The position numbers and the translations under genes were made by a program. 64,000 bases of DNA from Verrucomicrobiota bacterium. GTDB lineage: Bacteria; Verrucomicrobiota; Verrucomicrobiia; Opitutales; Opitutaceae. Positions 42,607-51,055 of the stretch are shown here, one piece after another. The number at the start of each line of letters is the position of its first letter. Position 1 is the stretch's first letter. Under the pieces are notes generated by a model. That model was not told where the DNA came from and ran no database searches. It worked only from the letters and a program-made list of their open reading frames with translations. Location: assembly GCA_023399155.1 (NCBI GenBank), contig JAEWQP010000011.1, positions 62,001 to 126,000 on the forward strand. The letters are read 5' to 3'.

Positions 42607-45600
42607 ATGCATCTTCGGGCCCTCAAATTGAATGGCTTCAAGAGCTTCGCCGATCCGACGGAGTTGCGGTTCGATCGCGGAGTCACGGCCATCGTGGGTC
42701 CCAATGGCTGCGGCAAGAGCAATATCGCGGACGCGATCCGCTGGGTCCTGGGCGAGCAGAGCGCCAAGGCCTTGCGCGGCGGCAAGATGCAGGACGTGAT
42801 TTTCGAGGGCACCGACTCGCGCAAGCCGGTGCAGATCTGCGAGGTGTCGCTGCTGTTGACGGAGTGCGAGGAGCGCCTCGGCACGGAGTTTCACGAGGTG
42901 GAAATCACCCGCCGGGTCTCGCGCGACGGCGTGGGTGAATACTTCATCAACGGCCGCGCCTGCCGCCTCAAGGACATCCAGAAGCTGTTCATGGACACCG
43001 GCGTCGGCCGGACCTCGTACTCGATCATGGCCCAGGGCCAGATCGACCAGATCCTTTCCTCCAAGCCCGAGGAGCGCCGCGCCGTCTTCGAGGAGGCCGC
43101 GGGCATCACCAAGTACAAGAGCCAGCGCCGCGAGGCGCTCGCCAAGCTCGGGCTCGTCGATCAGAACCTTTCGCGCGTCACGGACGTGATCAACGAGGTC
43201 GCGCGCCAGGTCGGCAGCCTCAAGCGCCAGGCCTCGAAGGCGCTGCGCTTCAAGCGCCTCAATCACAAGCTGCGCCATCTCGATCTCGCCCAGGGCGGTC
43301 GCACCTACGAGGTGCTCAACCTCACGGTCAGCGACCTCGACGCGCAACTCAGCGCGCGCGGCGGCGACCTCCGCCAGTTCCAGAGCGACCTCGGCGCCAA
43401 GGAAGCCGAGGTCACCACCCGCAAGGCCCAGCGCAGCGAACTCCTGCAACGCGTGCAGGAGGCCCAGCAGGCGGTGTTCGACCTCAAGAGCCAGCGCGAA
43501 CAGGCGCTCAACCAGGCGCACCTGAACGACATCCGCCGCACGGGTTTGGAGGAACGCATCGTCCAGGCGAAGGACGATCTCGGTTCAATCACCACGCAGC
43601 TCTCCGACCTCGCCCAGCGGGCCGATGTGAGCACGCAGGACAAGCAGCTGCAGCTCTCCGTCCTCGGCGACTCCGACGAGGTCTTCCAGGACCGCAACCG
43701 CGAGCTTAACGACGTCGAGGCCCGCCTCACCGGCGCCGAGCAGGAACTCCAGCAGCTCAAGTATCGCAGCCTCGAGGCCGAGAGCGCGCTCGTCCGCCTG
43801 CGCAACGACTGCGCCAACCTCGAGGTCGAGGATCGCACCGCGCAGGCGCGAACGGAGCGCCTCCGCGAGGAGTTCGCCGAGCAGGAGGCCGCGGAGGCGC
43901 GGGCCCGCGAGGGGCTCCAGAACGTGCACGAGCAGGTCGAGGCCGCCCGTCAGCGCCAGGCCGAAGCCCAGCAGGGTGTGGTCGAGGCGCAGCAGGCGAT
44001 CCACGCCCTCGGGCTCGAGTTCAAGGAAGCCCAGCGCCGGATCACGGAACTCGACCGCGCACTCGCCCAGAAGTCGGCCCGCCTGAAACTCCTCCAGCAG
44101 CTGCAGGAAAAGCTCGAGGGCTTCGGCGAGGGCGCCAAGGCGCTCATGCAGGGACGGCTCGGCGGAGTCTTCGGCGACCGGCGCTTCGCCGTGCTTTCGC
44201 AAGGGCTGAAGGTGCGCAGTGAATACGCGCGCCCGGTGGAAACGCTCCTGGGCGCGGCTGTCGAGGCCGTGCTCGTCGAGGACGGCGAGACCGCCCGCCT
44301 GGTCCTGGACCGGCTGGCCGAGCTCAAAATGGGCCGTGCCTGCCTGCGCTTCCCCGCGCCGCCGCGCACGTTCGCCGCGGCGCCGTCGGAGTTGCCTGCA
44401 GCGATCCGTCCAGCCATCGAGGCGCTCGAGATCGATCCGGCCGCGCTGGCCGAACATCCCGTGGCCGGCGTGCTCACCGGCTGCTACGTGGCGCAGACGG
44501 CGGCGGATTTTCTCACCTACTGGCAGGCGAACCCGACCCTGGAGTTCGTCTTCGCCGCCACGCCGGCGGGCGAGCTGATCGACCGGCGCGGCCTCGTCTT
44601 CGGCGGCCAGCGCAAGAGCGGGGGCGGCATCCTCCAGCGCGCGGCCGAGCTCAAGGAGATCGAGGCCGAGATCACGGGCGAGCAGGCCACACTTGCCACG
44701 GCGCGATCCCAGGCCGAGGCGATCGGCATGCGTCTGGGCGAGGCCGAGGGCGCGCTCGAGGACAAACGCAGCGAGCAGGTCGAGGCGACGCGCCAGGCCG
44801 GTGCCGTGGCCGCCGAGGAACGCAATGCCCAGCGCGCCGTGCAGGAGGCCGAGATGCGCCGCGCCAAGCTCGAACGCGAGCGCGAGGGCATCGAGGAAAC
44901 CCACCGCCGCGCGACCGAGCGCGTTGCGCAGGCGAGGGTGGAATTCGAGCAGGGCGAGGCCAAGCTGAACAGCCTCCGCGCCCGCATGGACGAGATCGAC
45001 GGCAACCTGGCGGTGCTTCGCGGCGAGCGCGACATCAAGCGCGAGGGTGTGACGCAGGCGCGCTTCGATCTGGCCGAGAAACGCCAGCGCCTCGAGGTGC
45101 TCAACCGCGGACTCTCCGAGATCGAGCAGCGCCGCAGCGCGCTCGTGCAGGCCCAGCGCACGCGCGAGAGCGAGATCGAGTCGTGGACCGCACAGATCGG
45201 TGAACTCGGCGTCGCCGCCGAGGCGCAGCGCGCCCGGGCTGAGGAGTGCGCGCGCACGCTCGTGATCGCGCAGGAGTCGGTCCAGGCGATCCGCCAGGAA
45301 CTCGTGCAGATCGAGGAGGTGCTCGGCGTGCTCGAGAAGGAACTCGGCTACGTCCGCAGCCAGAGCGAGACCCTGCGCAGCGAAGCCTCGAAACTTCAGG
45401 TCGACCTGGCTGAAAAGCGCGCCCGGTTGCAGTTCCTCCAGGAAGAGGCGCAGCGCGAGCACGGGATGGACCTGAAGTCCGTCGAATGGCGTTACGAATT
45501 ATGGATGGCCGGGCAGCAGCCGGAGGGCCTGCGGCCGCTCGATCTCGACGAGGACAGCGAGGAAACGCCGGCGGATGCCGCGAAGGCCGCACAGCCGAAG

Positions 45601-46668
45601 GCGGAGAGTGCCCCTTCGGAGAAAGGCGAAGCCGCCCCCAGCGAGGGTCAACCGCAGGGCGAGAGCCAGGCCCCTGCCGTGCCCGCCAGGAAGCTCCCCA
45701 CGCCTGAGGAACTCGCCGCGCTCGAGAACACGGATTGGGATGCCGTGAAGAACGAGGTGCTGGCACTGCGTCAGCGGCTGCAGGGCATGGGGCCGGTCAA
45801 CCTTGTCGCCATCGAGGAGTACGGCGAACTCAAGCAGCGTTACGAGTTTCTCAAGGCGCAGAGCGACGACCTCATCAATTCCAAGAACGCGCTGCTCAAG
45901 GCGATCGAGGAGATCAACCGGACCTCCGAGAAGCAGTTTGCGGATACATTCCAGCAGATCCGCAGGAACTTCGCGCAGACGTTCAACACGCTCTTCAGCG
46001 GCGGCCACGCCGACCTGCATCTGATCGACACCGGCGACGTGCTGGAAAGCGGCATCGAGATCGTCGCCCAGCCGCCGGCCACGCGACTGAAGAGCATCAC
46101 GCTGCTCTCCGGTGGCCAGAAGACGATGACCGCGGTCGGCCTGCTCTTTGCCATCTACATGGTGAAGCCGAGTCCGTTCTGCGTGCTCGACGAGCTCGAT
46201 GCGCCGCTCGACGAATCAAACATCGGCCGTTTCACGAACCTGCTCAAGCAGTTCACCTCGGCCTCGCAGTTCATCATCATCACGCACAACAAGCGCACCA
46301 TCGCCGCCTCGCAGAGCATCTACGGTGTGACGATGGAGGAGCGCGGCGTGTCGAAGGTGGTCTCGATGCGTTTCCACACCGAGCACCAGGACGCCGACCT
46401 CGTGAAGCTCAGCATCGCCGGCCGGCTTGACGCGCCGCGTATCGAAGATGTGGTGACGCATGGTGCGCCCGTGGCGGCCGGCGGCGCCCAGGCGGAAAGC
46501 GGCACGGTGGCGGCCTCGGAGGCGGGAACAGCGACGCCGGAGCCCGAGGGGACCGCGACGGCGGTCGAAACCGCTCCTGCGCCGACCGCCGAGACCAACG
46601 GGCACTCACCCGCGGGCGATTCGGCGAGCGAGCCTGCGGAGCCGCCCGCACGACCCGGCGACAACTGA
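42607..46668 (+). CDS. smc: Chromosome segregation protein SMC
   Basis: ATPase of the SMC-ScpAB condensin that compacts and separates chromosomes. Walker A GPNGCGKSN at residues 31-39; two long coiled coils around a hinge (about 520-650, GVFGDRRFAVLSQGLKV); signature LLSGGQKTMTA near 1167 and Walker B CVLDELDAPLDE. Two additions are unusual: a low-complexity acidic and Pro/Ala-rich insert at about 978-1036 in the returning coil, and a Gly/Ala/Glu-rich tail from about 1282 to 1353. Total 1353 residues, against about 1190 for typical bacterial SMC. ATG 42607 is chosen. Confidence 0.95.
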   Translation: MHLRALKLNGFKSFADPTELRFDRGVTAIVGPNGCGKSNIADAIRWVLGEQSAKALRGGKMQDVIFEGTDSRKPVQICEVSLLLTECEERLGTEFHEVEITRRVSRDGVGEYFINGRACRLKDIQKLFMDTGVGRTSYSIMAQGQIDQILSSKPEERRAVFEEAAGITKYKSQRREALAKLGLVDQNLSRVTDVINEVARQVGSLKRQASKALRFKRLNHKLRHLDLAQGGRTYEVLNLTVSDLDAQLSARGGDLRQFQSDLGAKEAEVTTRKAQRSELLQRVQEAQQAVFDLKSQREQALNQAHLNDIRRTGLEERIVQAKDDLGSITTQLSDLAQRADVSTQDKQLQLSVLGDSDEVFQDRNRELNDVEARLTGAEQELQQLKYRSLEAESALVRLRNDCANLEVEDRTAQARTERLREEFAEQEAAEARAREGLQNVHEQVEAARQRQAEAQQGVVEAQQAIHALGLEFKEAQRRITELDRALAQKSARLKLLQQLQEKLEGFGEGAKALMQGRLGGVFGDRRFAVLSQGLKVRSEYARPVETLLGAAVEAVLVEDGETARLVLDRLAELKMGRACLRFPAPPRTFAAAPSELPAAIRPAIEALEIDPAALAEHPVAGVLTGCYVAQTAADFLTYWQANPTLEFVFAATPAGELIDRRGLVFGGQRKSGGGILQRAAELKEIEAEITGEQATLATARSQAEAIGMRLGEAEGALEDKRSEQVEATRQAGAVAAEERNAQRAVQEAEMRRAKLEREREGIEETHRRATERVAQARVEFEQGEAKLNSLRARMDEIDGNLAVLRGERDIKREGVTQARFDLAEKRQRLEVLNRGLSEIEQRRSALVQAQRTRESEIESWTAQIGELGVAAEAQRARAEECARTLVIAQESVQAIRQELVQIEEVLGVLEKELGYVRSQSETLRSEASKLQVDLAEKRARLQFLQEEAQREHGMDLKSVEWRYELWMAGQQPEGLRPLDLDEDSEETPADAAKAAQPKAESAPSEKGEAAPSEGQPQGESQAPAVPARKLPTPEELAALENTDWDAVKNEVLALRQRLQGMGPVNLVAIEEYGELKQRYEFLKAQSDDLINSKNALLKAIEEINRTSEKQFADTFQQIRRNFAQTFNTLFSGGHADLHLIDTGDVLESGIEIVAQPPATRLKSITLLSGGQKTMTAVGLLFAIYMVKPSPFCVLDELDAPLDESNIGRFTNLLKQFTSASQFIIITHNKRTIAASQSIYGVTMEERGVSKVVSMRFHTEHQDADLVKLSIAGRLDAPRIEDVVTHGAPVAAGGAQAESGTVAASEAGTATPEPEGTATAVETAPAPTAETNGHSPAGDSASEPAEPPARPGDN

Positions 46669-46848
46669 GCCGTTACGGGTTCAAGCGGTCGGCGACGGTG
46701 GAGCGCGATCTTCGAGCGCCGTTTTCGCTCTCGCATGAATCAGGCGGCGCCGTGCGGTGCAACCCGAGTTCCCGCCTTCGGGCTGCCGGCCTGGATGCGC
46801 GGGAAATTGTTCTGGCTTTTCCGTCCCGCCGCGGGAGTGTGAAAGACC

Positions 46849-47157
46849 GTGTCCGCTCCTTCGCCCGACCCAGAAACCGCCCGATCCATCGCCTCGCTTC
46901 GCCGTATCTTCGATGGCGGGCGCAAGCGGTTTATCGTGCGTTGGGGCGTGCTGGGAGCCGGCGTGCCGCTCTTCGTGCTGATGTCGCTCCTGCCTTCCTT
47001 CGGCGCCGTCCCGTGGCTGGCCGAAAGCCTGGAGCGGCCGTGGTTCAACATCCTCACGGGAGCCGTCCTCTGGCCGATCGCGGGGTACCTGCTTGGGCTG
47101 GTCCTCTGGCGCGCGCTTGAATGGCGCTACGACGCGCTCATGCATCGAAGGCCCTGA
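46849..47157 (+). CDS. Small membrane protein of unknown function
   Basis: 102 residues with two predicted membrane helices (VRWGVLGAGVPLFVLMSLLP and ILTGAVLWPIAGYLLGLVLW) and a short charged N-terminus. GTG start at 46849; no ATG is better placed. It stands alone between smc and a convergent lipoprotein gene. I do not recognise a family. Confidence 0.68.
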   Translation: MSAPSPDPETARSIASLRRIFDGGRKRFIVRWGVLGAGVPLFVLMSLLPSFGAVPWLAESLERPWFNILTGAVLWPIAGYLLGLVLWRALEWRYDALMHRRP

Positions 47158-47223
47158 CGCGCGGGGCGCACGCGCCAGCCACCCGCACCCGCCATCCCGA
47201 TCGAACCGAGATAGGCGGTGTGG

Positions 47224-47335
47224 GACACAGAGATCACGGAGCATAAAGTCGAGGGCACCGAGCGTTGCAGAAGATCCGGCCGCTTCAGCTCATCACCTCG
47301 TGGCTGAGTCGGTGAAGGCGTGATCGAGGTTCCTG
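47224..47335 (+). repeat. Dispersed intergenic repeat, copy C (shorter)
   Basis: Starts GACACAGAGATCACGGAGCA and follows copies A and B through CGGCCGCTTCAGCTCATCAC and GTGAAGGCGTGATCGAGGTT, after which similarity is lost. It lies in the 204-base gap between the small membrane protein and a convergent lipoprotein gene. Like copy B, it occupies a gap between converging genes. Confidence 0.72.
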
Positions 47336-47361
47336 ACCAGAACCCGGTATTCGGATGCCCT

Positions 47362-48114
47362 CTAGTTCGCCGCGGTCGCGGGCGTTCCGTCGAGGCCTTG
47401 CTTCACGAAGGTGACGCGCTCGTCCTTGTCCTTGAGCACCACTTCCTTCGCAGAGGAGCTGTTCTCGTCCATCGAATCCATGGCTGCCGAGACCATCAGC
47501 GGCACATACTTGCGAAGATCGTCGTTTTCGTCCTCGTTCTTCACGTAGACGCTCCAGATCTCGCGCGGGGGGCGATCACCGTCGGAACTCTGCGCCTCGC
47601 GAGCCGTGATGCGGATGTACTTCTCATACACGGTCACGGTGACGACGCGTTTCTGAAAGCCGATCAGCTCGCGGCGAATCGGACCGTCGACGATCATCCT
47701 TACCATGCGAACAGCGCCCGTCTTGGGGTCCTTCACGGGTACCGTCATTACCTGCGGCGGGCCGCGAAACTCGGCGTAGACCGGCTCCTCAAACTCCCGC
47801 GTCTCGGTGCGCGGCTCCTCCATGCCGAAGTCGACCTCCACCACCATGTCAGCCTGTGTGCCCGGGGGCGCTTCGTACATGCCTTTGCTGGACAGTGCCG
47901 TCTTCACATACCCCTCCGCTTCCTTGAAGCGCAGGTCTTCGCTGTCCATCTCGGGATTGCCGCTGGCGATGCGGTAGGAGTGTTTCTCCTCGACCACCTC
48001 GGGATTCTTGACCGCGTCGACCTTGAACCGGTAGGTCGAGCCGCAGCCGGCAAGGAGCGCGCACCCGCCCAGCACGAGGAGCGCGCGCGCCGCGGAAAAG
48101 GGGCGAAGGCTCAT
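47362..48114 (-). CDS. Lipoprotein of unknown function
   Basis: 250 residues with a lipobox LLAGC at the end of a signal peptide (Cys near residue 24). The mature part opens STYRFKVDAVKNPEVVEEKH and is mixed alpha/beta, resembling uncharacterised lipoproteins of the DUF4136 type, though I cannot assign it firmly. It lies next to a second lipoprotein on the same strand, and both face away from the ExbB-vWA genes, so a role in the same envelope region is possible. Confidence 0.75.
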   Translation of the reverse strand: MSLRPFSAARALLVLGGCALLAGCGSTYRFKVDAVKNPEVVEEKHSYRIASGNPEMDSEDLRFKEAEGYVKTALSSKGMYEAPPGTQADMVVEVDFGMEEPRTETREFEEPVYAEFRGPPQVMTVPVKDPKTGAVRMVRMIVDGPIRRELIGFQKRVVTVTVYEKYIRITAREAQSSDGDRPPREIWSVYVKNEDENDDLRKYVPLMVSAAMDSMDENSSSAKEVVLKDKDERVTFVKQGLDGTPATAAN

Positions 48115-48143
48115 GGAAACGATGGGGGATGCGGCGGGTCGGT

Positions 48144-48914
48144 TCAGGTCGAGGCGCGCGCGGTGGTGGAACCCTGCACAGGAATGCGGAGCTTCTGACC
48201 GGGCTCGAGCCGGTCGACGTTCACGCCGTCATTGGCCGCGCGGATCTCGGCGGGTGAGACATTGTAGCGCGCGGCGATGGCGGTCAGGTCCTCACCCCTC
48301 TCCACCTGGTGCTCAAGGAACGGGCCGGCGGCGGACAGGACACCGTCGCCGCGGAGTTCGGCCAGTTCGGCCTCGAGGCGCTGGATCTCCGCCTCAGCCG
48401 CGGCGATGCGGTTCTGGGCGGTGTCGAGCGTGCGCTTGCGCGCGATGGCGGCCTGGCGCTCTTCCTGGAGCCGCTTGAGGCGGGTCTCGAGGTCCTTGGC
48501 GTTTTCCTCCACCTGCTTCAATTCCTGATCGCTGATGCGGAAGCCCTCGGCCACAGCGAGCTCCTCCTCGATCGCGGCCTTGAACTTCGCTTCCTGCGCC
48601 CGACGCTTGGCAAGCTCCTGCTGGTAGGCGCGCTCCTGGGCGAGCCGGTCCTGCTCGGACCGCTCCCGCGCCTCCTGGACCATGCCGACCACGCCGCCGA
48701 CCACCGCACCCGCGGCGCCGCCGATCGCGGCACCCTGGGCGGCATTGCCGCTGCCGGTGTTGTTGCCAATCACGGCGCCGGCCACCGCGCCGGCGACGGC
48801 ACCGGTTCCGGCGCCCTTGACCGGCTTGGATGCTGTGCTGGAGCATCCGGTCAATCCGAGCATGGCACAGGCGGCGATTGCCGCGGTCAGGGAAGGGAGT
48901 CGAAATGAGGACAT
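48144..48914 (-). CDS. Glycine-zipper, coiled-coil lipoprotein with LysM domain
   Basis: Signal peptide with lipobox LGLTGC, a Gly/Ala-rich zipper segment (AGAVAGAVIGNNTGSG, then AAIGGAAGAVVGGVVG), a charged coiled coil (about 80-190) and a C-terminal LysM domain (EDLTAIAARYNVSPAEIRAA) that would bind peptidoglycan. The zipper could insert in or contact the outer membrane, as in Gly-zipper lipoproteins of the Rcp/OsmB type. It is divergent from the ExbB-like gene and may link that machine to the cell wall. Confidence 0.85.
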   Translation of the reverse strand: MSSFRLPSLTAAIAACAMLGLTGCSSTASKPVKGAGTGAVAGAVAGAVIGNNTGSGNAAQGAAIGGAAGAVVGGVVGMVQEARERSEQDRLAQERAYQQELAKRRAQEAKFKAAIEEELAVAEGFRISDQELKQVEENAKDLETRLKRLQEERQAAIARKRTLDTAQNRIAAAEAEIQRLEAELAELRGDGVLSAAGPFLEHQVERGEDLTAIAARYNVSPAEIRAANDGVNVDRLEPGQKLRIPVQGSTTARAST

Positions 48915-49066
48915 CGAAGCTAGGGGAGTCTGGGGCTCTCGATCGCGATTACGTTTCAACGCATTGCAGATTATCCGTGACCATATAACGTCACATCCGA
49001 TTTTCAACCGTGCGTTGTGTGACGCTCCCGTTTTGACTCCCTCCTTAGACTCTCCGGAGACGCCCC

Positions 49067-49948
49067 ATGTCTGAAAAAGTCACTGGTTTCGTGCCGCGGT
49101 TCAGGGTTCCGCGTTTCTTTAACGTGGATCTCCTCGTGAAGGTGGGATCGCTCGTGTTCGCGATCATCGTCGTGTCGCTGTTCTACTCGAGCTACGTGGA
49201 TCCTACGGTGGAACAGCTGGTCATCGAGGGTCGCGTGCAGGCGCGGACCAGCACGGATGGCTATATCGCCCCCCGCGCCGCCGCCATCATCGTGAAGGAC
49301 CCGGAGCAACGCTGGGAACTCACCTTCTGGGTCTGGGCCATGATCCTGCTCGGGCAGAAGTTCTGGCGGCTCTCGCGCGAGAACCGCATGCTCGGCCTCG
49401 ATTACCTCGGGCTGGAACCTGGCAACACGATCCTGCCCGCCGATGCGCAGTCGCGGCTCAGGGAGATCGAGGGCGCGCTCGAGGAGCGGCCGGTCTGGCG
49501 CGACCGGCTCCTGCCCAACATCATCCTCAACGCACTGCACCGGTTTCACGCCACCGCCTCGATCACCGATGCGGCCGGCTCGGTCAAGGAGCGCGCCGAC
49601 GCCGCGGCCAACGAGTACGAGGCCGACCTTGCGCTGGTGCGCTACATCGCCTGGGCGATCCCGGCCATCGGGTTCATTGGCACTGTCCGCGGTATCGGCG
49701 AGGCACTCGCGCAGGCGAGCCGGGCGATCGCCGGCGACATCACCGGTGTGGTCGACGCACTCGGTCTCGCGTTCAACTCCACGCTCGTCGCGCTGTTGCT
49801 GGCGATGCCGCTGATGTTTGTCCTTTTCCTCGTGCAGGGCAGGCAGGACCGCTTTTTCGTCGACCTGCTCAGCTACTGCGATGCGCACCTCATCTCGCGC
49901 ATGCGCGCGCCCGAGCCCGTGGCCGACGAGGTCGTGCCCTCGGTCTGA
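49067..49948 (+). CDS. MotA/TolQ/ExbB-family proton channel
   Basis: 293 residues. Membrane helices appear near the N-terminus (VKVGSLVFAIIVVSLFYSSY), in the middle (WELTFWVWAMILLGQKFW) and as the conserved pair in the second half: YIAWAIPAIGFIGTVRGIGE, then DALGLAFNSTLVALLLAMPL. GFIGTVRGIGEALAQA is the TolQ/ExbB channel signature. ExbB-type proteins form pentamers around two ExbD/TolR helices and conduct protons. The partners here appear to be the two vWA proteins downstream. A Shine-Dalgarno (CGGAGACG) lies 6-8 bases before the ATG. Confidence 0.87.
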   Translation: MSEKVTGFVPRFRVPRFFNVDLLVKVGSLVFAIIVVSLFYSSYVDPTVEQLVIEGRVQARTSTDGYIAPRAAAIIVKDPEQRWELTFWVWAMILLGQKFWRLSRENRMLGLDYLGLEPGNTILPADAQSRLREIEGALEERPVWRDRLLPNIILNALHRFHATASITDAAGSVKERADAAANEYEADLALVRYIAWAIPAIGFIGTVRGIGEALAQASRAIAGDITGVVDALGLAFNSTLVALLLAMPLMFVLFLVQGRQDRFFVDLLSYCDAHLISRMRAPEPVADEVVPSV

Positions 49949-49984
49949 TCCGGCGGCGTCTCGCCGGGGATCCGCCTTCCCGCC

Positions 49985-51049
49985 ATGGCCGTCAAGCGTC
50001 GCACGTTCGAGGTCTTCAGCGTATCGTTTCTCGACTGCATCTGCTGCGGCTTCGGGGCGATGCTCCTGCTTTTCGTGCTGACGATCGGGCGGCACGCCGA
50101 TTCGCGCGCTTCGGTGGTCTCGAAACTCGAGCAGAGCATCAGCCGCCTCGAATCGCAGATCACCCAGGAGACGAAATTGACCGAGGCGCTGCGCGACGCG
50201 ATCCGCGGGCGCGACGTGCGGATCGCGGACGAAGTGGCCGACCGCGACAGCCGGCGCGACAAGCTCACCTCGCTCGAGGACGAACTGGCGCTCGTCCTGC
50301 GCGAGAAGTCTTCGATGAAGGAGGAGCTGGACCGCCTCCTGGCCAAAAAGAAGGACATCCCGAAGGTCGAGGAACCGCCGCCCGTGCCGATCCCGAACGT
50401 GCAGCGCCGGCAGTACCTCACGGGCTTCAACCTCGAGGGCAAGAGCATGCTCTTCATCGTCGAAGCCTCGGGTGGCATGCTCGGCTACACGGTCGACGAG
50501 GCGATCGCCTATTTCGGGAAGTCGGACGAGGAGAAACGCCAGTCGCCGAAATGGCGCCAGGTGGTGAAGTCCGTGCAGTGGGTGATCGCCAATCTGCAGC
50601 CTGACCAGGCCTTCCAGATCCTGATCTTCAACAGCGAGGCGCGTTCACTCGTCGTCGACAGCGAGGGCGAGTGGTTCGACCCGCAGGATCGCCGGCGCGT
50701 GGCCGAGGTGCTCACCGCCCTGACCGAGTTCACCCCCACGGGGGGCGCCAACCTCGAGCGGGCCTTCGTCACGGCGCGCGAGAAGTTCCCCCTGACGGAG
50801 ACGATCGTGCTCTTCACCGACAGCCTGCCGACGCTCAGCGACACGATCCCGGTGTCCGGCGCGACCGACGACCGCGAGCGCGAGCGCATGTTCCGCGCCG
50901 CCATACGCGAGCTGCCGCGCAAGACGCCGATCAACACCATCCTGTATCCGATGTCTGGCGACCCGGCGGCCGCCTTCCTCTTCTGGCAGCTCGCCGACAC
51001 CACCGGCGGCTCCCTCATCAGCCCCGCGCGTGGCTGGCCCGACACCTGA
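49985..51049 (+). CDS. Membrane-anchored vWA protein with degenerate MIDAS (stator-like)
   Basis: The N-terminus FEVFSVSFLDCICCGFGA continues into a hydrophobic helix (MLLLFVLTIG). Asp17 sits where ExbD and MotB keep their proton-carrying Asp (compare ExbD PFIDVMLVLLIIF). A coiled coil follows (about 45-130), then a vWA domain (about 150-340). Its metal site is degenerate: EASGG (160-164) replaces DxSxS, so it probably does not bind Mg in the normal way. The paralogue immediately downstream has an intact site. It lies 36 bases after the channel gene. Confidence 0.82.
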   Translation: MAVKRRTFEVFSVSFLDCICCGFGAMLLLFVLTIGRHADSRASVVSKLEQSISRLESQITQETKLTEALRDAIRGRDVRIADEVADRDSRRDKLTSLEDELALVLREKSSMKEELDRLLAKKKDIPKVEEPPPVPIPNVQRRQYLTGFNLEGKSMLFIVEASGGMLGYTVDEAIAYFGKSDEEKRQSPKWRQVVKSVQWVIANLQPDQAFQILIFNSEARSLVVDSEGEWFDPQDRRRVAEVLTALTEFTPTGGANLERAFVTAREKFPLTETIVLFTDSLPTLSDTIPVSGATDDRERERMFRAAIRELPRKTPINTILYPMSGDPAAAFLFWQLADTTGGSLISPARGWPDT

Positions 51050-51055
51050 GAACCC

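Noticed and set aside
43585..45462. Long minus-strand frame opposite smc (625 codons)
   Set aside because: Low-complexity Leu/Ala/Glu pattern mirroring the SMC coil; no independent features.
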